Of a stretch of DNA of 64,000 bases, positions 43,065 to 50,706 are shown in pieces. The notes under the pieces were generated by a model, which had not been told where the DNA came from, made no database searches, and saw nothing but the letters and a program-made list of their open reading frames with translations. The DNA is from Dyella sp. C9 (lineage in GTDB: Bacteria; Pseudomonadota; Gammaproteobacteria; Xanthomonadales; Rhodanobacteraceae): positions 124,001 to 188,000 of the forward strand of contig NZ_QIRF01000001.1 in the NCBI RefSeq assembly GCF_003332825.1. Direction: 5' to 3'. Position numbers and translations under genes: made by a program. Position 1 is the first letter of the stretch. Every line of letters begins with the position of its first letter.

Positions 43065-44210
43065 ATGAGCGAGCAAACCCTTCCCAAGCCCAAGAAATCC
43101 GTCGCCCTGTCCGGCGTGGCCGCGGGCAACACCGCGCTGTGCACGGTCGGCCGCAGCGGCAATGACCTGCACTACCGGGGCTACGATATCCACGATCTGG
43201 CGGCCAAGGGTTGCTTCGAGGAAGTGGCCTACCTGCTGGTGCACGGCGTGCTGCCGAACTGGGCCGAACTGAACGCCTATCGCGCCAAGCTCAAGCGCCT
43301 GCGCGGCCTGCCGGCCCCGGTCAAGAGCGCGCTGGAGTTGCTGCCGGCCGCCACCCACCCGATGGACGTGATGCGCACCGGCTGCTCGGTGCTGGGCACC
43401 GTGCTGCCGGAGAAGGACGACCATAACGTCACCGGCGCCCGCGACATCGCCGACCGCCTGATGGCCAGCTTCGGCTCCATCCTGCTGTACTGGTACCACT
43501 TCAGCCACAACGGCAAGCGCATCGAGACCGAGACCGAGGACGAATCGATCGCCGGCCACTTCCTGCACCTGCTGCATGGCAAGAAGCCGAGCGAGCTGCA
43601 CGCGCACTCGCTGGACAAGTCGCTGATCCTGTACGCCGAGCACGAGTTCAACGCGTCCACCTTTACCGCACGCGTCATTGCCGGTACCGGTTCGGACATG
43701 TACTCGGCCATCACCGGCGCCATCGGCGCGCTGCGCGGTCCCAAGCACGGCGGTGCCAACGAGGTGGCGATGGAGATCATCGCCCGCTACCGCAACGCAG
43801 CCGAGGCGGAAGCCGACATCCGCGCGCGCGTCGAGCGCAAGGAAATCATCATCGGCTTCGGCCACCCGGTGTACACCGTGTCCGATCCGCGCAACGAGAT
43901 CATCAAGGAGATCTCGCGCAAGCTCTGTACCGAGGGCGGCAACCCCACCCTGTTCGACGTGTCGGAGAAGATCGAGAAGCTGATGTGGGAACAGAAGAAG
44001 ATGTTCCCCAACCTCGACTGGTTCTCAGCCAGCGCCTACCACATGATGGGCGTGCCGACCGCCATGTTCACCCCGCTGTTCGTGATCGCCCGCACCTCCG
44101 GCTGGAGCGCCCACGTGATCGAGCAGCGCGAGGACGGCAAGATCATCCGCCCGAGCGCCAACTACGTGGGTCCCGAGGACCAGGCCTACGTGCCGATCGA
44201 AAAGCGCTGA
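43065..44210 (+). CDS. prpC: 2-methylcitrate synthase PrpC
   Basis: A 381-residue citrate-synthase-family enzyme. It has [25 protein letters not shown] near the start, catalytic His in [50 protein letters not shown] and the catalytic Asp region [14 protein letters not shown]. It condenses propionyl-CoA with oxaloacetate. It lies in operon with prpB and ends with a terminator; the usual next gene, prpD, is not here but at 50.7 kb. Confidence 0.95.
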   Translation: MSEQTLPKPKKSVALSGVAAGNTALCTVGRSGNDLHYRGYDIHDLAAKGCFEEVAYLLVHGVLPNWAELNAYRAKLKRLRGLPAPVKSALELLPAATHPMDVMRTGCSVLGTVLPEKDDHNVTGARDIADRLMASFGSILLYWYHFSHNGKRIETETEDESIAGHFLHLLHGKKPSELHAHSLDKSLILYAEHEFNASTFTARVIAGTGSDMYSAITGAIGALRGPKHGGANEVAMEIIARYRNAAEAEADIRARVERKEIIIGFGHPVYTVSDPRNEIIKEISRKLCTEGGNPTLFDVSEKIEKLMWEQKKMFPNLDWFSASAYHMMGVPTAMFTPLFVIARTSGWSAHVIEQREDGKIIRPSANYVGPEDQAYVPIEKR

Positions 44211-44231
44211 GCGACATCGCGGTGTAACGAG

Positions 44232-44263
44232 AAAGGCGGCGGCTTCGGCTCCCGCCTTTTTTT
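44232..44263 (+). terminator. Rho-independent terminator of prpBC
   Basis: Stem AAAGGCGG/CCGCCTTT with a GC-rich loop and a run of T, about 20 bases after the prpC stop. Confidence 0.87.
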
Positions 44264-44320
44264 CTTAACTTTCGTTGCGGTTCAGGACCCTGTACGACAT
44301 TGCTATCGTTTTGTGTGCAT

Positions 44321-44337
44321 GGGTGTAACAGCTTTGA
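44321..44337 (+). promoter_or_regulatory. Upstream repeat 1 (candidate enhancer site)
   Basis: GGGTGTAACAGCTTTGA, identical to the copy at 44447. It lies about 250 bases upstream of the sigma-54 promoter and 126 bases, about 12 helical turns, from its twin. With its right flank it forms an imperfect inverted repeat TGTAACA-N4-TGATACG. Fits an enhancer-binding-protein site. Confidence 0.65.
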
Positions 44338-44446
44338 TACGCATGTTCCACAACGCCATCCGTCATTCAATGGTGCCTGGAACCCATTGAAATGGCTGCT
44401 CATGCCTCGCGGGTTATGACGGCGACGCCGGTCGCGCACCCTGATG

Positions 44447-44463
44447 GGGTGTAACAGCTTTGA
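44447..44463 (+). promoter_or_regulatory. Upstream repeat 2 (candidate enhancer site)
   Basis: Exact second copy of GGGTGTAACAGCTTTGA, about 125 bases upstream of the sigma-54 promoter and in the same orientation and helical face as repeat 1. Confidence 0.65.
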
Positions 44464-44572
44464 ATCACCCGGCCTGCAAAGAGGCTGACCAAAGCCAATC
44501 TCAGCTTGCAGAAGTCAGCCCAAACGGCTGATTTGGCGGCTGTCGCAGGCGTGCTTGAGCCGATTCGACACG

Positions 44573-44588
44573 TGGCACGTAAGTTGCG
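44573..44588 (+). promoter_or_regulatory. Sigma-54 (RpoN) promoter of the Fap-like operon
   Basis: TGGCACGTAAGTTGCG matches the -24/-12 consensus TGGCAC-N5-TTGC. Transcription would start near 44600, giving a leader of about 60 bases before the first gene. RpoN promoters need an activator bound upstream, which the paired repeats could supply. Confidence 0.8.
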
Positions 44589-44658
44589 ACAGCTGCGTGC
44601 TGGATGTGCAAGGCCAGCACTCACAGGGGGTCACCGCATCGTTCCAGGAGTAATGACT

Positions 44659-45558
44659 ATGCGTAAGACTCTAATTGCAACCGCGATTGTGCTCGGATTG
44701 GGGTTGGCACTCCCGGCATTCGCAGGTAACAACACCAACACCAATAACGGGTTGGGCGACCTCACCAACTACAACAACGAGACGACCAACCAGACGACGA
44801 ATACCAATACGGATTCGTTCAACACCAGTACCGTAGTCAACCAGACCGTACTGAGCGGCACGGTGACCGATCTGTCGGTATCGGACATCGGCAACTCTGC
44901 CCAGAACAGCGGCAATGCCAACGGTGGTAACGGTGGTAACGGTGGCAGTGGCAATGGTGGTAAGGGCAGTGGCGGCCGGGGCACCGGTGCGAATGGCGGT
45001 TCCGGCGGCGGCGGCGGTTGGGCATCTTCGCAGAGCGGCCAGGCCGGTGGTTCGAGTGCCTCGTCTGGAGATGCTGGCGGGCTGAGTGCCTCGGTCGGCG
45101 GTGGCTCGACCGGCGGCGATTCGGGCAACGCCAACAGCCACGCCCACAACCATGGCTCCGGCTCGGCAAGCGGCGGTGGCGACAGCTCGGGCGCGGGTGG
45201 TGAGTCGACCGGTGGCGCAGGTAGCGCAGGTGCGGCGAGCGGTACCAGTGGCTATGCCAGCTCCACGGGCGGCACCAGTGGTTCCTCCACTGCATCGGCC
45301 GGTTCGGGCGCGGCAGGCGGCGAGGGCGGTAGCGGCACGGGCGGCGTAGGCACGGGTGGCGCTGGCACCGGTGGCGCAGGTGCGTCAGGTGGTGCAGGCG
45401 GATCGAACTCCGTGAATGGCGGCTCGTTCGATATGTCCAACACCATGACCAACGGCGCTGCCGCGGCAGCGGGCATCATGGTCATCGCACAGAACAGCGG
45501 TGCTGCAGCCCTCATCCAGCAGGGCGTCAATGTCCAGGCAAACCTGACCGTTCATTGA
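44659..45558 (+). CDS. Glycine/asparagine-rich secreted protein, probable amyloid or matrix subunit
   Basis: A 299-residue protein with a clear signal peptide (KTLIATAIVLGLGLALPAFA). The mature N-terminus is Asn/Thr-rich (GNNTNTNNGLGDLTNYNNE, then NQTTNTNTDSFNTSTVVNQT). The middle about 170 residues are almost only Gly, Ser, Ala and Thr in GG-type repeats. The C-terminus has GAAAAAGIMVIAQNSGAA then LIQQGVNVQANL, a motif shared with the next two secreted proteins. First gene of the operon, probably the major exported subunit, comparable in role to FapC/FapB. The start at 44659 is 8 bases after AGGAG; the ATG at 44653 is too close. No database family is claimed. Confidence 0.8.
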   Translation: MRKTLIATAIVLGLGLALPAFAGNNTNTNNGLGDLTNYNNETTNQTTNTNTDSFNTSTVVNQTVLSGTVTDLSVSDIGNSAQNSGNANGGNGGNGGSGNGGKGSGGRGTGANGGSGGGGGWASSQSGQAGGSSASSGDAGGLSASVGGGSTGGDSGNANSHAHNHGSGSASGGGDSSGAGGESTGGAGSAGAASGTSGYASSTGGTSGSSTASAGSGAAGGEGGSGTGGVGTGGAGTGGAGASGGAGGSNSVNGGSFDMSNTMTNGAAAAAGIMVIAQNSGAAALIQQGVNVQANLTVH

Positions 45559-45696
45559 GTGACGGAGGTCCGGCACGGCGGAGCGCAGCGCTCCGCCGTG
45601 TGCGGCCGGGGAACCACACGTAAGCAGTCGTTCGGAGGAGGTCGACGCAAGTCGACGTCCATGCACCAGTCCAGGACGCCTGCGGGAGATACTGCC

Positions 45697-46113
45697 GTGC
45701 GATCTCTAGAGCGGATGGTCAGCTTTACAGCGTTCAGCCTGTTGTCCATGTCTGCGGCGGCTTATGCGGAGGATGCGGCTATTCCTCCGGCCACGCTCAG
45801 CGACGGTACTAGCCCGTATATCGCCGTTTATGTTGCGGCGACCCGGGTCGAGGGCGTGGATGCCAGTGATTTCGGCCAGGGCGTCGACAGCTCGACGCTT
45901 GCCAGCATGAGCGGCGGCACCAGCGTGCAGCAGAACACCACGCTTACCGGGACGACCAGCAACGACACTGCCAACCATATCTATTCCGGCGACAACATCA
46001 TCAGCGGCGATTCCTTCAGTGGTGCCGCCGGAATCCCAGTGGTGATCCAGAATTCGGGAAGCAACGTCCTGATCCAGAACGCCACTGTACTCAACGTAGA
46101 GTTCAAACAGTGA
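45697..46113 (+). CDS. Small secreted protein, probable minor subunit
   Basis: A 138-residue protein read from a GTG at 45697, which gives an ideal signal peptide (RSLERMVSFTAFSLLSMSAA, cleaved near AYA-EDA) and follows GGGAG by 9 bases; an ATG at 45661 is the alternative. The mature part is rich in Ser, Thr, Asn and Gly. The C-terminus GAAGIPVVIQNSGSNVLIQ then NATVLNVEF matches the C-terminal motif of the first gene product. Its stop overlaps the start of the C39 protease gene by 4 bases, so the two are translationally coupled. Likely co-assembles with the first protein (inference). Confidence 0.75.
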   Translation: MRSLERMVSFTAFSLLSMSAAAYAEDAAIPPATLSDGTSPYIAVYVAATRVEGVDASDFGQGVDSSTLASMSGGTSVQQNTTLTGTTSNDTANHIYSGDNIISGDSFSGAAGIPVVIQNSGSNVLIQNATVLNVEFKQ

Positions 46114-46793
46114 AGCATCTGGCGGCGCTGCTGATCACTTTGGCGGCGCTGCCGCTGGGAAGCCATGCCTCGACCGTGGGCGTGGTCAGTCCCGGGGCCG
46201 GCACGTACACGATCCATCTCACGAGCCTCAAGGAGGCTCGCTACAAGAGCACCGTCCACCAGAAGTACGACTTCAGTTGCGGATCCGCGGCGGTCGCGAC
46301 GCTGCTCACCTACCAGTACGGCTATCCGGTCAACGAGCAGGTCGCCTTTGAACAGATGTTCATCCACGGCGACCGCGCGAAGATCAAGAAGGAAGGCTTC
46401 TCGCTGCTGGACATCAAGCGGTTCCTCGAGGCCAACGGTTTCCAGGCTGACGGCTACAAGGTACCGCTGGACCGGCTGGAGAAGGAGAACATTCCCGCCA
46501 TCGTGCTGATCAATGAGAAGGGCTATCACCATTTCGTGGTGATCAAGGGCATGCGCAACGGGCGCGTGCTGGTGGGCGATCCTGCGCGCGGCACGCGCGT
46601 GATCGCGCTCGACCACTTCATGCAGGTATGGCAGAACGGGCTGGTGTTCGTCATCCACAACCGCCGCAACCTGGCGGTGTTCAACAGCCCTAACGATTGG
46701 AAGGTCGCGCCGTTGGCGCCGGTGAGTACCGGCGTGGATCGCGGAAATCTGTTCAACACCGTGATGCCCAAATACGGGCCGGACGATCTGTGA
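46110..46793 (+). CDS. Exported C39-family cysteine protease (FapD-like)
   Basis: A 227-residue papain-like C39 peptidase with a signal peptide (LAALLITLAALPLGSHAS). The active site is complete: Gln51 and Cys57 in HQKYDFSCGSAA, His141 in KGYHHFVVIKG and Asp157 in LVGDPARG. C39 domains usually cleave after a double glycine in leader peptides and are often part of ABC transporters. Here it is free-standing and exported, as in the Fap system where FapD is a C39 protease. The start is a GTG at 46110 overlapping the previous stop. A possible substrate is the MRGG site in the next gene product. Confidence 0.87.
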   Translation: MKHLAALLITLAALPLGSHASTVGVVSPGAGTYTIHLTSLKEARYKSTVHQKYDFSCGSAAVATLLTYQYGYPVNEQVAFEQMFIHGDRAKIKKEGFSLLDIKRFLEANGFQADGYKVPLDRLEKENIPAIVLINEKGYHHFVVIKGMRNGRVLVGDPARGTRVIALDHFMQVWQNGLVFVIHNRRNLAVFNSPNDWKVAPLAPVSTGVDRGNLFNTVMPKYGPDDL

Positions 46794-46802
46794 GGTGCAC
46801 GC

Positions 46803-47420
46803 ATGAAACCGATGACACGGATCATTTTCCTTGGGGTGGTTTTCCTCGCCAGCCAGCCGTGGACGCGCGGCGCGACGGTGATGGACGTCGGGCCCGGCAC
46901 CCAGGCCACCCCCACCGCTGCGGCATTGACCCCAGCCGCAGCCACGGCGGGGCAGCCGACCGATGCGGCGCTCGCCGCCGTACAGGGTGGCGGGGATGAC
47001 CTCGCCGGGTGGACGCCTGTCAGCGCCGACACTCTGGACGACATGCGTGGCGGCTACGACGTGGGCGAAGGGCTGGAGGTTTCGTTCGGCATCGACCGGG
47101 CGGTCTACGTCAACGGCAACCTGGTGACGTCCACCAGCTTCAACATTCCCGACGTCGCGCACATCACCGCGGCACAGGCCGCCGCGATGGAGGCCGCGCT
47201 CAACTCGGTGACCGTAGTGCAGATCGGCCCCAACAACTCTTTCAATCCCGCCTCGCTCAGCCACACGCAACTGGGCACGGTGATCCAGAACAGCCTCAAC
47301 AACCAGAATATCCAGACCATCACCACCCTCAACACCTCGGTCAACACGCTCGACGTATTCCGGCAGATGAATTTCCAGCAATCCCTGCAACAGGCCGAGC
47401 TGAATTCATTGGGCCACTGA
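46803..47420 (+). CDS. Secreted protein with MRGG site and QNS-IQ motif (FapE-like role)
   Basis: A 205-residue secreted protein. A signal peptide (RIIFLGVVFLASQPWTRGA) and a Pro/Ala/Thr-rich stretch precede the segment DTLDDMRGGYDVGEGLEVSF, where Gly83-Gly84 resembles a C39 double-glycine processing site. Next comes GIDRAVYVNGNLVTSTSF, and later LGTVIQNSLNNQNIQTITTL, the motif shared with the other two secreted proteins. The C-terminus is Gln/Asn-rich. It lies 9 bases after the protease gene. I do not recognise a named family; the role is inferred from position and motif. Confidence 0.75.
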   Translation: MKPMTRIIFLGVVFLASQPWTRGATVMDVGPGTQATPTAAALTPAAATAGQPTDAALAAVQGGGDDLAGWTPVSADTLDDMRGGYDVGEGLEVSFGIDRAVYVNGNLVTSTSFNIPDVAHITAAQAAAMEAALNSVTVVQIGPNNSFNPASLSHTQLGTVIQNSLNNQNIQTITTLNTSVNTLDVFRQMNFQQSLQQAELNSLGH

Positions 47421-47534
47421 TCAGCCAAGGGACACGCACGGCAAACGCCATGCTGCCCAGCCACCAGCCGCGAAGGAATGTCGCGGCGTTTTCGTACGCG
47501 GCCGACTTCGACCTTTGAGCGATAAGGAAGCACG

Positions 47535-49022
47535 ATGCGACACGCAGCATGGCGGTACCTGTGGTCAGCGGGATGCGCGGCGGGTCTGGTCGCGTTGGGG
47601 GCACCGGTCGTGGCGCAGCAGACGCAACCGGCGCCAGCCGGCTCCGTCACGCCACCTGCATCGACGGCGCCGGCACCGGCTGCGGCGCAGGCGGCGCCAG
47701 GTGCATCATCCGGGGATCTCAAGCAGAAGGTGGAAGAGCAGGGCGAGCGTATCGAGGCGATGCGCAGCCAGATCAGCGCGCAGATCGAGCAACTCGATGC
47801 GATGAAGCGCGCGCTGGCTGCGCAGGAGGCCGACTACCAGGCACTCAAGCACGCCGTAGGCATGGATGAACTGGACAAGCAACGCGCGGGCAGCATTGCC
47901 TCCGCCGGCCCGGGGGCTTCGGCACTGCCCATGCCGGCCGGCGATTCACTGGCGCAGAACGCACCCAGCGCGCAGTCGTCCGATACCGGCCAGCAGCCGC
48001 AGGCCCAGCAATCAGTGGGACAGGCGCCCAAGTCGGACACGCGGCCACCCGAGGTGGCGCCCATCTTCCAGCAGCCCGGTGTACTTACGCCGCAGGGCAG
48101 GTTCATACTCGAGCCGGCCTACCAGTTCGAATACTCCTCGGCGGACCGCGTGGCGCTGGTCGGATACACCGTGATACCGGCCATCCTGATCGGCCTGATC
48201 GATGCGCGTGAGGTCAAGACCACCACGCAGATCGGCTGGTTGACCGGACGCTACGGCATCACCAACCGGCTCGAAGTGGAGTTGCGCGTACCCTACGTGT
48301 ACCAGCATGTGGATACGGTCAGTCGCGAGATCTTTACCGGCTCGGCCACCGACAACGCCTTCGGCTCCAGCGGCCACGGACTGGGCGACATCGAAGCCAC
48401 CGCGCGCTACCAGATCAACGTGGGCGGTCCGGACAAGGCCTACTACGTGGGTTGGCTGCGCGTGAAGTCGCGCACCGGCACCGATCCGTTCCAGGTCACC
48501 ACCGACTGCATCCAGCGCTGCGTGGAAAACGTGATCAACGAGGTGGACCTGCAGGCCACCGGCACCGGGCTGCCGCTGCAGCAGCCGACCGGTTCGGGCT
48601 TCTGGTCGATCCAGCCGGGCGTCACCTGGCTTTATCCGTCCGACCCGGTGGTGTTCTTCGGCAACGTGAGCTACCTGTACAACGTGGCGCGCGACAACGT
48701 GAGCCGCAAAATCCTGCTCGGCGGCACCGAATACCTGGGCAAGGTGAAGGAGGGTGACGTGGCCGATGTCAGCGTAGGCATGGGCTTGTCGCTGAACGAG
48801 AAGGCATCGATCAGCATCGGTTACGACCAGAGCTTCGTGGGCATCACCAAGGAGAACAACCAGACCGTGCCGGGTTCGGTGAAGACGGTGCTGGGTACGC
48901 TGCTGATTGGTGGTTCGTGGCGGCTCAGCGACAAACGCACCTTGAACTTCACGCTGGGCGTGGGCGTCACGCGTGATACGCCTGACGCCACGGTGACTGT
49001 GCGCGTGCCGATGATGTTCTAG
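47535..49022 (+). CDS. Coiled-coil plus beta-barrel outer-membrane exporter (FapF-like)
   Basis: A 495-residue protein with a signal peptide, a Pro/Ala-rich stretch and a coiled coil (SGDLKQKVEEQGERIEAMRS to about 115). After a Gln/Ser-rich linker comes a barrel that begins GVLTPQGRFILEPAYQFEYS and contains TARYQINVG-like, GFWSIQPGVTWLYPSDPVVF and LSLNEKASISIGYDQSF strands, ending VRVPMMF (terminal Phe). An N-terminal trimerising coiled coil followed by a 12-strand-type barrel is the plan of FapF, the amyloid secretion pore. AAGGA precedes the ATG. Last gene of the operon. Confidence 0.82.
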   Translation: MRHAAWRYLWSAGCAAGLVALGAPVVAQQTQPAPAGSVTPPASTAPAPAAAQAAPGASSGDLKQKVEEQGERIEAMRSQISAQIEQLDAMKRALAAQEADYQALKHAVGMDELDKQRAGSIASAGPGASALPMPAGDSLAQNAPSAQSSDTGQQPQAQQSVGQAPKSDTRPPEVAPIFQQPGVLTPQGRFILEPAYQFEYSSADRVALVGYTVIPAILIGLIDAREVKTTTQIGWLTGRYGITNRLEVELRVPYVYQHVDTVSREIFTGSATDNAFGSSGHGLGDIEATARYQINVGGPDKAYYVGWLRVKSRTGTDPFQVTTDCIQRCVENVINEVDLQATGTGLPLQQPTGSGFWSIQPGVTWLYPSDPVVFFGNVSYLYNVARDNVSRKILLGGTEYLGKVKEGDVADVSVGMGLSLNEKASISIGYDQSFVGITKENNQTVPGSVKTVLGTLLIGGSWRLSDKRTLNFTLGVGVTRDTPDATVTVRVPMMF

Positions 49023-49057
49023 GCCTCATTGGCGAACGCTTAAAGGGCAGGAGCGGC

Positions 49058-49669
49058 TCAGAGGCCTTCCTGCTGCATGGCGGACTTCACGCCGCTGTCT
49101 TCCAGCATGCGCTGGTGGAAGCGGGCGAGATGGTCCAGGCCGGAGAGATCCACGCCTTTGCCCTTGGCCCAGTTGATGACCACGAACAGGTAGGGGTCGG
49201 CAAAGCTGCGGGTACCGGTGAGCCAGTCCCTGTCGGTCAGCTGCGCATCCAGCCGCTCGTAGTAGCCACGCAGCCGCACCAGGGCGGTGGCGCGGAGCTG
49301 TTCCTGCTCGGCCTCGCCTTCGATGAAGCGCTCGGGACGGAACACCGGGCGGAAGGCGGGGTGCAGGTCCGAGTTGATGTAGGCCAGCCAGCGGTTCGCT
49401 TCGGCGCGACTGCGTGCGCTGCCATCGCCGCCGAGCCTGGCCTCCGGATACTTGTCGGCCAGGTAGTTGAGAATGGCCGCGTTCTCCGTGAGCACCCAGC
49501 CATCGGCTTCCTGCAACGCCGGCACCGCGCCCGACGGATTGATGCGCAGGTATTCGGGCGAGCGCAGCTCGTCGCGAGCGACGCGATGGGCCGCGTACGG
49601 CTGGCCGATCCATTCGAGGACGATGTGATCGGCCAGTGAGCAGGCGCCCGGCAGGTAGAACAGCTTCAT
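49058..49669 (-). CDS. Glutathione S-transferase family protein
   Basis: A 203-residue GST. The N-terminal thioredoxin-like half has MKLFYLPGACSLADHIVLEW (Cys/Ser active-site region as in bacterial beta-class enzymes), NPSGAVPALQEADG with the cis-Pro, and TENAAILNYLADKYP. The C-terminal helical half has WLTGTRSFADPYLFVVINWA with the N-capping Asp. It conjugates glutathione to electrophiles or reduces peroxides; the substrate is unknown. It faces the end of the Fap-like operon convergently. Confidence 0.9.
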   Translation of the reverse strand: MKLFYLPGACSLADHIVLEWIGQPYAAHRVARDELRSPEYLRINPSGAVPALQEADGWVLTENAAILNYLADKYPEARLGGDGSARSRAEANRWLAYINSDLHPAFRPVFRPERFIEGEAEQEQLRATALVRLRGYYERLDAQLTDRDWLTGTRSFADPYLFVVINWAKGKGVDLSGLDHLARFHQRMLEDSGVKSAMQQEGL

Positions 49670-49726
49670 GCGGTGAGTTTCCGGTGTGAAAAGGCCGCGC
49701 AGTGTCGCTTGCCGGTGGGCGCGGCC

Positions 49727-50413
49727 TCAAGCCTCGGCACGGCGCCGCGTGCGCCCATGGCGAACCAGCCAGCCACCCAGGCACACGCCCAGCACCAGCA
49801 CGGCATCCAGCGTGTAGGGCGCCCATGGGTTCTGCTCGAACCAGACCGAGACCCAGTGGTCGTGCGCGATCATGCGGGCCGAGGTCCAGGCGATCGCCGC
49901 CGCGCCGATGTACACGACGATCGGGAAGCGCTCGATCAGGCGCAGGATCAGCGAGGAGCCCCACACCACCAGCGGCACGCTGATCGCCAGGCCAATGACC
50001 ACCAGCAACATATGGCCCTTGGCCGCGCCGGCGATGGCCAGTACGTTGTCCAGGCCCATCAGGGCATCGGCGACGATGATGGTGCGCATGGCAGTCCAGA
50101 AGCTGCCGGCGGCGTCCACCTCGTGGGCGGGCTTGGCATCCTGCTGCAGCAACTTCCAGGCAATGGGCAGCAGTAACAGGCCACCGGCCAGCATCAGGCC
50201 CGGCAGTTCAAGCAGGTAGACCACCACGGCGGTCAGCAGCAGGCGCACCACCACGGCGCCGACGGTGCCCCACAGCACCGCCTTCTTCTGGATGCGGCGG
50301 GGGAGGTTGCGCGCAGCCAGTGCGATCACGATGGCGTTGTCGCCCGCGAGCACAAGGTCCAGCAGCACGATGGCCAGCAGGCCAGAGAGGAAGTCGGTAC
50401 CAGTCAGTTCCAT
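49727..50413 (-). CDS. TerC-family membrane protein (YjbE-like), probable metal exporter
   Basis: A 228-residue protein with about seven membrane segments. TerC signatures are LLAIVLLDLVLAGDNAIVIA near the start and ADALMGLDNVLAIAGAAKG in the middle, both with intramembrane Asp residues. TerC proteins, including YjbE/Alx types, are linked to Mn2+ export and metalation of exported proteins. A yybP-ykoY riboswitch lies directly upstream, which supports Mn control. A GTCTCTGC/GCAGAGAC stem between the aptamer and the ATG can mask the weak ribosome-binding region. Confidence 0.9.
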   Translation of the reverse strand: MELTGTDFLSGLLAIVLLDLVLAGDNAIVIALAARNLPRRIQKKAVLWGTVGAVVVRLLLTAVVVYLLELPGLMLAGGLLLLPIAWKLLQQDAKPAHEVDAAGSFWTAMRTIIVADALMGLDNVLAIAGAAKGHMLLVVIGLAISVPLVVWGSSLILRLIERFPIVVYIGAAAIAWTSARMIAHDHWVSVWFEQNPWAPYTLDAVLVLGVCLGGWLVRHGRTRRRAEA

Positions 50414-50419
50414 GGGGCA

Positions 50420-50451
50420 GTCTCTGCGCGTCGGACCAATGCAGCAGAGAC
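50420..50451 (-). promoter_or_regulatory. Expression-platform hairpin of the TerC riboswitch
   Basis: A perfect 8-bp stem GTCTCTGC (50420-50427) with GCAGAGAC (50444-50451), ending about 6 bases from the TerC start codon. It would sequester the purine-rich stretch before the ATG, consistent with translational control. Confidence 0.5.
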
Positions 50452-50473
50452 AGACACGCGCGGCCCGTCGCTA

Positions 50474-50590
50474 CTGCAAAAGTCTCGTTCGCGGCAGAGC
50501 CGCTGCGGCGACCGGAGCGCGGGTTGCGCTCGTGGTGACGACCACCGCAAGGACAGCCTGCAAGGCATGTCCGGAACTACTCCCTTTTGG
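50474..50590 (-). ncRNA. yybP-ykoY (manganese) riboswitch
   Basis: On the minus strand the leader begins CCAAAAGGGAGTAG and ends GCGAACGAGACTTTTGCAG, the two conserved ends of the yybP-ykoY aptamer; CAAAAG and CTTTTG pair as the basal helix. Internal GGTCGTCACCACGAG and CCGGTCGCCGC match the conserved loop regions. This family binds Mn2+ and turns on Mn exporters such as MntP and TerC/Alx proteins. The gene downstream is TerC family, as expected. Confidence 0.88.
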
Positions 50591-50706
50591 AGTGAGTATT
50601 CGATTTATTTTCACGGCCGGTTCGCTAATTAGTCAAGTCACGCTTGTTCAGCAAACCGTTCCAGGCGGGTGAACGAGTGTCCTTTCCTTGTGCCGCGAGA
50701 ATGCCC

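Larger units (their letters stand above)
44264..44572. other. Upstream region of the Fap-like operon
   Basis: About 310 bases without a gene between the prpC terminator and the sigma-54 promoter. It is somewhat less GC-rich than its surroundings. It holds the two identical 17-base repeats at 44321 and 44447 (listed separately). No coding potential was seen on either strand. Confidence 0.6.

Noticed and set aside
44659..49022. Curli or type I secretion/bacteriocin cluster
   Set aside because: No CsgG/CsgE/CsgF-like proteins and no ABC transporter or membrane-fusion protein; the C39 protein is exported and free-standing and the pore is a coiled-coil barrel.
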